Below are positions 58,394 through 64,000 of a stretch of 64,000 nt of DNA, in pieces. Position numbers and translations under genes: made by a program. The notes under the pieces are model-generated. The model was given only the letters and a program-made list of their open reading frames with translations, was not told the DNA's origin and did no database searches. The stretch lies in assembly GCA_001801685.1 (NCBI GenBank), contig MGYJ01000078.1:1-64000 (forward strand). Reading direction: 5' to 3'. This DNA comes from Gammaproteobacteria bacterium RIFCSPHIGHO2_12_FULL_63_22. GTDB taxonomy: Bacteria; Pseudomonadota; Gammaproteobacteria; Xanthomonadales; Xanthomonadaceae. Position 1 is the first letter of the stretch; each line of letters starts with the position of its first letter.

Positions 58394-60226
58394 ATGAAAC
58401 CCAGTAACTTGCGCGTGAAGTTCATCCAGATATGGGCACTTGTGCAAGGGTGCAAGCTGGTTCTCGCCGCTTGCCTGCCGGTATTCGTGGACGAGGCCTT
58501 CTACGCCTGGGAGGGTCGCCACCTGGCCTGGGCGTATTCCGACCTGCCGGGGCTGACGGCCTGGCTGGCTCGGCTGGGCATGGAACTGGGCGGGGCGCAT
58601 CCGCTCGCACTTCGAATTCCCTTCCTGCTGCTGGGCGGAGCGGTGCCCTGGCTCGCGTGGAGCCTGTCCCGGCGCTGGTTCGGCGAAGCGGCTGGCGCAC
58701 AGGCGGGCCTGCTCGCCACGCTGATGCCCTTGTCGGGGCTGCTGGGCGTGCTGGCGGTGCCGGACGTGCCCATGGTGTTCGCGGCGCTGCTCTGCCTGGA
58801 AGCGATGGCCCGGCTGCGGGAGCGGATTGGCGGCATGGCGTTGTTGATGCTTGCCGGCGCCCTGGTCGTGGGCGCGCTCGCGCACTATCGGTTCGTGTTG
58901 GTGGTGTTCGCGGGGCTGCTGGCGGTGTTGGCGGACGAACCCTCGAGGCGCCTGTTGCGCGACGGTCGCGTCTGGGCCGTGCTGGCGCTGGGCGCGGCGG
59001 CCTGGTGGCCCTTGCTCGAATGGAACCTGCACCATGCCGGCGCGGGATTGCGCTTCCAGTTCATCGAACGCAATCCCTGGCAATTCCACGCCGACGGCCT
59101 GGCCTGGTTGCCGATCCAGTTCCTGCTGGTGACACCTGCGCTGTTCGTGCTCCTGCTCGTCGACTTGCGTGAATGCTGGCGTCGCCGGGACCAGCCAGGT
59201 CCGTGGCGTTTCATCGGCACGGTCGGATTCGTGGCAGCGCCGCTGTTTCTCTTGCTTGGCTTGTTCGCCGACGACCAACGCGTGAGCTTCCATTGGCCGC
59301 TGTCGGGATGGCTGGCTTTGGTCGCGGTCGCGCCAGTCGTGTTGGCCACGTGGTCGCGCCGCACGAAGGCACTCGTTTTTTCATTCGCGGCGTTCGGCCT
59401 CGTCGCGGGTCTTTCATTCCTCGCCGTCGCGAGTTCCGCATCGTTGCGCGAGCGCCTCGCCGACAGTCGCGCGTATCCCGCCGATTTCGCCGGCTGGCGC
59501 GAGATCAACGCGCGCATGCGGCAATTTCCCGCCGGCACGCGCATCGTCGCCAGCGATTTCGAACTGGCCGCGCAACTCTCGTTCGCGCTGGGCGGCCGCG
59601 ACCTGGAAGTCCTCGACAGTCCGTTGAACCACAAGCACGGGCGCGCCGCGCAATTGCAGGTGTGGGGGCTGGAATGGAAACCCGATGCCCGCGACACGCG
59701 GCCCATGGTGCTGGTGCTCGACGACAGCGCCACCGCGATGAAGCTGCGACTCGACGCGTATCGCGGATTGTGCCGCCAGTTCGGCGCGTTGCCTCCGGCA
59801 GAAATTGTTTCGGCCGACCATGGCAGGAAGCGTTATTTCATCTATCGCATTCCGCTGGCGAGGCCGGGTGCGGGTTGTGTCGCGCCTGCATTGGCGTGGC
59901 TCGATTCACCCACGCCAAAATCCCGACTGCACGCGCCGGTGGACGTTTCCGGCTGGGCATTCAAGGAAGGCACGGGGATCGCGCGCATCGAGGTGCTTAT
60001 CGATCGCCAACCGGTTGCCGACGCGCAGTATGGAATCGCGATGCCCCATGTCGCCGATTACTGGAAAGGTTCGACTGACCCCAACCAACCGAACGTCGGT
60101 TTCCGCTTGACACTCCAGGGCACGGCACTCGTGCCTGGTTCGCACTGGCTGGGGCTGCGCCTGCATGGCAATGACGGCAGCGTCGAAGACTGGCCCGAAC
60201 AAAAATTGCTGATCGAAGCGCGCTGA
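58394..60226 (+). CDS. GT39-type membrane glycosyltransferase with C-terminal Ig-like domain
   Basis: A 610-residue GT-C enzyme: about ten hydrophobic helices and the ArnT/PMT-like first loop DEAFYAWEGRHLAWAYSD carrying the acidic pair that activates the acceptor. Such enzymes transfer sugar from a polyprenyl phosphate to lipid A, protein or glycan in the periplasm. After a soluble periplasmic part comes a C-terminal extension of about 110 residues (from SRLHAPVDVSGWAF) with the look of a bacterial Ig-like fold. ATG 58394 is chosen over an upstream start at 58358. Acceptor and sugar are unknown. Confidence 0.85.
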   Translation: MKPSNLRVKFIQIWALVQGCKLVLAACLPVFVDEAFYAWEGRHLAWAYSDLPGLTAWLARLGMELGGAHPLALRIPFLLLGGAVPWLAWSLSRRWFGEAAGAQAGLLATLMPLSGLLGVLAVPDVPMVFAALLCLEAMARLRERIGGMALLMLAGALVVGALAHYRFVLVVFAGLLAVLADEPSRRLLRDGRVWAVLALGAAAWWPLLEWNLHHAGAGLRFQFIERNPWQFHADGLAWLPIQFLLVTPALFVLLLVDLRECWRRRDQPGPWRFIGTVGFVAAPLFLLLGLFADDQRVSFHWPLSGWLALVAVAPVVLATWSRRTKALVFSFAAFGLVAGLSFLAVASSASLRERLADSRAYPADFAGWREINARMRQFPAGTRIVASDFELAAQLSFALGGRDLEVLDSPLNHKHGRAAQLQVWGLEWKPDARDTRPMVLVLDDSATAMKLRLDAYRGLCRQFGALPPAEIVSADHGRKRYFIYRIPLARPGAGCVAPALAWLDSPTPKSRLHAPVDVSGWAFKEGTGIARIEVLIDRQPVADAQYGIAMPHVADYWKGSTDPNQPNVGFRLTLQGTALVPGSHWLGLRLHGNDGSVEDWPEQKLLIEAR

Positions 60227-60251
60227 AGCCCGCGCCGGGTTTCCCGATGGA

Positions 60252-60824
60252 TCAGGGAACGACGAAGCCGACGTCGCGCAGCGCGCTGCACAGCGCGATC
60301 AACGGCAAGCCGATCAAGGCGGTCGGGTCTTTCGATTCGATCGAGTCGAACAGGCTGATGCCCAGTCCTTCTGCCTTGAAGCTTCCCGCGCAGTCGTAGG
60401 GTTGTTCCGCGTGCAGGTAACGTTCGATCTCGGCGGCCTGCAGCCGGCGGAAACGCGCCACCGTCAAGTCATGGAAACGAAGGCCGCGGCCATCGGAGTG
60501 ACGGTACAGGCAGACGGCGGTGTGGAAAGAAACCTGGGAACCCGATGCCGCGGCCAGTTGATCGGCGGCGCGCTCGAAGCTTCCGGGCTTGCCCAGCGCC
60601 TGTCCGTCCAGCTCGGCCACCTGGTCGGACCCGATCACCCAGCTTTCGCGAAACCGGCGTCCCACCACGCGGGCCTTGTCCACGGCCAGGCGCTGGGCCT
60701 GGTGCAGTGGCTGCTCGCGCGGCAAGGGGGACTCATCCACGTCGGAGCGTGCGACCTCGAAGGGCAGGCCCAGTCTCTCGAGCAATTGCCGCCGGTAAGG
60801 GGAGGTGGATGCCAGGACCAGCAT
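60252..60824 (-). CDS. yceF: Maf-like nucleotide pyrophosphatase, YceF type
   Basis: House-cleaning enzyme that hydrolyses modified nucleoside triphosphates, in the YceF branch m7GTP. The 190-residue protein has the N-terminal LVLASTSPYRRQLLERLGL, the GSDQVAEL stretch and the conserved YDCAGSFKAEG. Its start overlaps the stop of the gene before it (TGATG). The yceF-yceD-rpmF-fab grouping is as in E. coli, though here yceF is on the opposite strand to yceD. Confidence 0.93.
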   Translation of the reverse strand: MLVLASTSPYRRQLLERLGLPFEVARSDVDESPLPREQPLHQAQRLAVDKARVVGRRFRESWVIGSDQVAELDGQALGKPGSFERAADQLAAASGSQVSFHTAVCLYRHSDGRGLRFHDLTVARFRRLQAAEIERYLHAEQPYDCAGSFKAEGLGISLFDSIESKDPTALIGLPLIALCSALRDVGFVVP

Positions 60825-61303
60825 CAGGCATCCGGCGCCCGGCGCAGGCCCGGGGGTTCGCGCAGCGCGGCTTCCGCTGCGGCTTCGGTGGCGTTGGCCA
60901 GGTCGCTGCCGACGTTTTCCAGCGCCACCAGTTGGGCCTCGAGCCGTTGTCGGGCCCGGTCCAGGGCTGAACAGGCCTGGTCCAGTTCAGGTTGGCTGGC
61001 GCTGTCGCCGTGCTTCTGGATCCACAGGCGGTGCTGGAGCACATCGCGCTTGGCCTCGCGGATGGGCAGGCTCCCCTCCAGGGACGCCTGGGCTTCGGCG
61101 GCGATATCCGATGGCACCCGCTGCACCAGCGGGCGCAGGGCGGCCATGCGCTCCTGGCTGCGGTCCAGCAGGGATTCGACGGCATCGGCCAGGTCGAGCA
61201 TGCGCATCAGCGTATGCTGGCGGCGCCGGCGCTTGGCCAGCAACCACAGGACGGGCAGGGCAACGGCCAGCAGTAGCAGGCCCGGGATCAGGATGGACAG
61301 CAT
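60824..61303 (-). CDS. Membrane-anchored coiled-coil protein of unknown function
   Basis: A 159-residue protein with one N-terminal transmembrane helix (LSILIPGLLLLAVALPVLWLL in parts, then KRRRR as a cytoplasmic stop) and a long helical, charged remainder that looks like coiled coil (for example SALDRARQRLEAQLVALENV). I do not recognise a family. ATG 61303 is chosen because it puts the helix at the N-terminus. Its stop overlaps the yceF start, so the two are co-translated; it is divergent from yceD. Confidence 0.65.
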   Translation of the reverse strand: MLSILIPGLLLLAVALPVLWLLAKRRRRQHTLMRMLDLADAVESLLDRSQERMAALRPLVQRVPSDIAAEAQASLEGSLPIREAKRDVLQHRLWIQKHGDSASQPELDQACSALDRARQRLEAQLVALENVGSDLANATEAAAEAALREPPGLRRAPDA

Positions 61304-61432
61304 GGTGGGGTCCGGAAGGGTCGGGCCAGTCTGCACCAGCCCCCCAGCCCCGGCAAATTGCCGGTAAGCCCTCGCCAGCGCTGGGGTTTTGGTTTGACAC
61401 GATAACCGTCGAAGCCCTACAATCGCCCGCTT

Positions 61433-61939
61433 ATGTCCGCAACCTTGCCCGCAGTGCTCGATGTTTGGCGCATGGTGGCGGCCAAGCGGTATTTCGAAGG
61501 CAGCTTTCCCCTGGCCGCGTTCACGCGCCTGAAAAGCAGCCTGACCGATACCGAAGGCGAGGTCAGATTCAGCCTCGAATTCGGTCGCGATTCGATGAAC
61601 CAGCCGTTCGTCGAGGTCCGCGCCGAAACCGAGTTGCCGTTGCAGTGCCAGCGCACGCTAGAGCGCTTCCTGCAGCCGGTGAAGGTGGTGCAACAGTTAG
61701 GCTTGATCAGCTCCGAAGCGCAGGAAGACGCGCTGCCCGAGGGGATGGAGCCGCTGCTGGTAGCGGATAATGCCGAACTTCGACCGATCGACCTGGTTGA
61801 AGACGAACTCATCCTTGCGCTGCCGGTAGTACCGATCAACCCCGAGTCGAGTTTGCCGGACGCAGTCTGGCCAGCCGATGAGGACGATAAACCGAACCCT
61901 TTCAGTGCCCTGGCGGCCCTGAAGGATCACAAAAAGTAG
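61433..61939 (+). CDS. yceD: YceD/DUF177 family protein
   Basis: A 168-residue acidic protein of the YceD family, found before rpmF in most bacteria and linked to 23S rRNA accumulation in plants and E. coli. The core stretch [22 protein letters not shown] and the acidic block [14 protein letters not shown] are visible. rpmF follows after 13 bases. The exact role is unproven. Confidence 0.93.
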   Translation: MSATLPAVLDVWRMVAAKRYFEGSFPLAAFTRLKSSLTDTEGEVRFSLEFGRDSMNQPFVEVRAETELPLQCQRTLERFLQPVKVVQQLGLISSEAQEDALPEGMEPLLVADNAELRPIDLVEDELILALPVVPINPESSLPDAVWPADEDDKPNPFSALAALKDHKK

Positions 61940-61952
61940 TTGGAGACAAACC

Positions 61953-62147
61953 ATGGCCGTCCAGAAATCCCGTCGTACCCCGTCCACCCGCGGCATGCGT
62001 CGTTCGCACGACTCGCTGACGGCCAAGCTGTTGTCCACCGACGTCACCACTGGCGAGACGCACATCCGCCACCACCTGACCAAGGACGGCTTCTATCGCG
62101 GCCGCAAGGTCATCGACGTGAAGTCGGCGGTCAGCGTCGAAGAGTAA
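61953..62147 (+). CDS. rpmF: 50S ribosomal protein L32
   Basis: A 64-residue protein starting [20 protein letters not shown], the standard bacterial L32 N-terminus, followed by [18 protein letters not shown]. The C-terminus ([10 protein letters not shown]) is a few residues longer than in E. coli. It is the second gene of yceD-rpmF. Confidence 0.97.
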   Translation: MAVQKSRRTPSTRGMRRSHDSLTAKLLSTDVTTGETHIRHHLTKDGFYRGRKVIDVKSAVSVEE

Positions 62148-62156
62148 GTCGCAGCC

Positions 62157-62210
62157 CCGCCCTTCCAGGGCGGTAGCGCGCATCCGGATACGGCGGGCAT
62201 TGCCCGCCGT
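62157..62210 (+). terminator. Two tandem GC-rich hairpins between rpmF and fabH
   Basis: CCGCCC/GGGCGG (62157-62173, loop TTCCA) is followed by ACGGCGGGC/GCCCGCCGT (62190-62210, loop ATT). Neither has a proper T-run. They may partly reduce transcription into fabH. Confidence 0.5.
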
Positions 62211-62287
62211 GTTCATTTGGCTCCGACCCATCCGGTCGTGAGAGACTTGGGAACGGGTCGGCGAGGACCCTGGCAACGGAGCAGGGC

Positions 62288-63262
62288 ATGACTGTTTACT
62301 CACGGATCGCGGGCACGGGCAGTTACCTTCCAGAGAAGGTGCTGACCAACGCCGATCTGGAAAAGATGGTCGAGACCAACGACGAGTGGATCGTCAGCCG
62401 CAGCGGCATCCGCGAACGGCACATTGCCGCCGAAGGCGAAACCACCAGCGACCTCGCTTTCCATGCCGCCACGCGCGCGCTCGAAGCCGCCGGCCTCGAT
62501 GCCGCGGACATCGAACTCATCGTGCTCGGCACGACCACGCCCGACGTCATCTTCCCGTCCACCGCCTGCCTGCTGCAGGACCGGTTGGGCGCCAACGGCT
62601 GCGCCGCGTTCGATGTCAACGCGGCCTGTTCCGGATTCATTTTCGCGCTGAGCATCGCCGACAAGTTCATCAAGACCGGCGCCGTAAAGAATGCCCTGGT
62701 GGTCGGCGCCGAAACGCTGACGCGCATGGTGGACTGGACCGATCGCGGAACCTGCGTATTGTTCGGTGATGCCGCGGGCGCCGTCGTGCTGAAGGCCGAC
62801 GACACGGCCGGCATCCTGTCCACGCACCTGCATGCCGATGGCAGCAAGAAGCACCTGTTGTACAACCCGGTGGGCGTGTCGAAGGGCTTCAAGCCCGATG
62901 AACCCAACGCCGGCGTCAAGGTCATGATGGCGGGCAGCGACGTGTTCAAGTACGCGGTTAAGGCGCTCGATTCGGTGGTTGACGAAACCCTGGCTGCCAA
63001 CGGACTCGACAAGTCCGATCTCGACTGGCTGATTCCGCACCAGGCCAACCTGCGCATCATCGAAGCCACGGCCAAGCGCCTGCAGATGCCGATGGATCGC
63101 GTGGTGGTGACGGTGGACCGCACCGGCAACACATCGGCCGGTTCGGTGCCGCTCGCGCTCGATGAAGCGGTGCGATCGGGTCGCGTGCAGCGCGGCCAGT
63201 TGTTGTTGCTGGAGGCGTTTGGCGGCGGCTTCACCTGGGGCTCGGCGCTGATCCGTTACTGA
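62288..63262 (+). CDS. fabH: Beta-ketoacyl-ACP synthase III
   Basis: Starts fatty-acid synthesis by condensing acetyl-CoA (or another short acyl-CoA) with malonyl-ACP. Catalytic triad C114 (NAACSGF), H251 (IPHQAN) and N281 (RTGNTSA) is intact in 324 residues. plsX, which usually precedes it, is absent. fabD follows. Confidence 0.97.
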   Translation: MTVYSRIAGTGSYLPEKVLTNADLEKMVETNDEWIVSRSGIRERHIAAEGETTSDLAFHAATRALEAAGLDAADIELIVLGTTTPDVIFPSTACLLQDRLGANGCAAFDVNAACSGFIFALSIADKFIKTGAVKNALVVGAETLTRMVDWTDRGTCVLFGDAAGAVVLKADDTAGILSTHLHADGSKKHLLYNPVGVSKGFKPDEPNAGVKVMMAGSDVFKYAVKALDSVVDETLAANGLDKSDLDWLIPHQANLRIIEATAKRLQMPMDRVVVTVDRTGNTSAGSVPLALDEAVRSGRVQRGQLLLLEAFGGGFTWGSALIRY

Positions 63263-63370
63263 TCGGGCAGGGTAGCGAGCTGGCAGTCCGGGCACGCTGC
63301 CCTACGCTGCGGTACAGACGATTTTCCCGCCGCGCCCGTATCATGCGCGGTTCCCATCCAGGCTCCACCG

Positions 63371-64000
63371 ATGACCGACAACCTCGCCTTCGTGTTTCCC
63401 GGCCAGGGCTCGCAGAGCCTGGGCATGCTTGCCGAACTCGCCGCCGTGCATGGCGCGGTGCGCGAGAGTTTCGACGAGGCCTCCGAGGGCTGCGGACTGG
63501 ACCTGTGGACGCTGAGCCAGCAGGGCCCCGAGGAACAACTGAACCAGACCGAATTCACCCAGCCCGCGTTGCTGGCCGCCGACGTAGCCGTGTGGCGCGC
63601 CTGGCTCGCCGCAGGCGGCGCGCAGCCCGCGCAACTGTCCGGCCATAGCCTCGGCGAATACGCGGCCCTGGTGGCCGCTGGCGCGATCTCGCTCGGGGAT
63701 GCGGCGCGACTGGTGCGCGAACGCGGCCGGCTGATGCAGGAAGCGGTGCCCGCCGGTACCGGCGCGATGGCCGCCGTGCTCGGCGCCGATGACGACATGG
63801 TCGCGGGTGTCTGCGCGCAGGTCTCGCATGCCACCGTGGTGGTGCCTGCCAACTTCAATTCGCCGGGCCAGATCGTCATTGGCGGCCATGCCGATGCGCT
63901 CGAACGCGCGATGGCGGAACTCGCCTCGCTGGGCGTGCGCAAGATCGTGAAGCTCGCCGTCAGCGTGCCTTCGCACACGCCGCTGATGCGTGATGCCGCG
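63371..64000 (+). CDS. fabD: Malonyl-CoA:ACP transacylase, 3' truncated by window edge
   Basis: Loads malonyl groups onto ACP. The 210 residues present begin MTDNLAFVFPGQGSQSLGML and include the nucleophile S93 in GHSLGE and the GERGRLMQ-like stretch VRERGRLMQEA. The frame is open to the last base; about 100 residues, including the C-terminal His, should follow beyond the window. It lies 108 bases after fabH. Confidence 0.96.
   Translation, partial: MTDNLAFVFPGQGSQSLGMLAELAAVHGAVRESFDEASEGCGLDLWTLSQQGPEEQLNQTEFTQPALLAADVAVWRAWLAAGGAQPAQLSGHSLGEYAALVAAGAISLGDAARLVRERGRLMQEAVPAGTGAMAAVLGADDDMVAGVCAQVSHATVVVPANFNSPGQIVIGGHADALERAMAELASLGVRKIVKLAVSVPSHTPLMRDAA

Overview
The window is a GC-rich gammaproteobacterial chromosome segment made almost wholly of core genes. 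It most likely comes from the Lysobacterales (Xanthomonadales). The gene orders are gammaproteobacterial: ileS-lspA-ispH, ypjD/ffh-rpsP-rimM-trmD-rplS, lexA-recA-recX-alaS-csrA-tRNAs, deoCABD, tRNAs-tig-clpP-clpX-lon-hupB-ppiD, gloB-yafS-rnhA-dnaQ, dnaX-ybaB-recR and yceF/yceD-rpmF-fabH-fabD. The lexA operator is the TTAGTAGTA-type palindrome I associate with Xanthomonas LexA rather than CTG-N10-CAG, and the lexA-recA-recX cluster and a KdkA-type Kdo kinase point the same way. The assignment is an inference from order and motifs. No phage, transposon, CRISPR array or secondary-metabolite cluster is visible.

Layout. 1-3577: 5'-truncated ileS, lspA, ispH. 3606-6017: accessory genes (sulfotransferase-like, tRNA-Thr, a cysteine-rich secreted protein, a YcgR-like PilZ protein). 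6200-12457: radA, a CcsA/YpjD membrane protein, ffh, the rpsP operon and hslR. 12487-16264: mutS, a small TSP3 lipoprotein, pncC. 16301-22148: lexA-recA-recX, alaS, csrA, tRNA-Ser(GCT) and tRNA-Arg(ACG). 22268-26295: deoCABD for deoxynucleoside catabolism. 26292-29967: a Cds1-like PLP enzyme, a small lipoprotein and a tyrosine-decarboxylase-like enzyme. 30116-39402: five tRNAs, tig, clpP, clpX, lon, hupB, tRNA-Val, tRNA-Asp and ppiD, a protein-folding and proteolysis block. 39477-45015: fabI, mltD, gloB, a yafS-like methyltransferase, rnhA, dnaQ and a PP2C phosphatase. 45220-50562: tRNA-Ser(CGA), a DUF6165 protein, a GT9 heptosyltransferase, kdkA, an MBL-fold protein and moaACDE. 50574-53954: SRP RNA and tRNA-Ser(GGA) on the minus strand, then dnaX, ybaB, recR and a HIT protein. 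53986-60226: a Slp lipoprotein, the TgpA/DUF58/MoxR operon and a GT39 glycosyltransferase with an added C-terminal domain. 60252-64000: maf/yceF, a membrane-anchored coiled-coil protein, yceD, rpmF, fabH and 3'-truncated fabD; plsX is not between rpmF and fabH.

I found no clearly new multi-gene system. The most unusual signals are a perfect 35-bp inverted repeat that folds back the 3' end of tRNA-Ser(GCT); a LexA palindrome ending three bases before the lexA ATG; a tightly overlapping kdkA-MBL-moaACDE run joining LPS-core and molybdenum-cofactor genes; a GT39 protein with a C-terminal Ig-like extension; and an orphan sulfotransferase-like gene of lower local GC.
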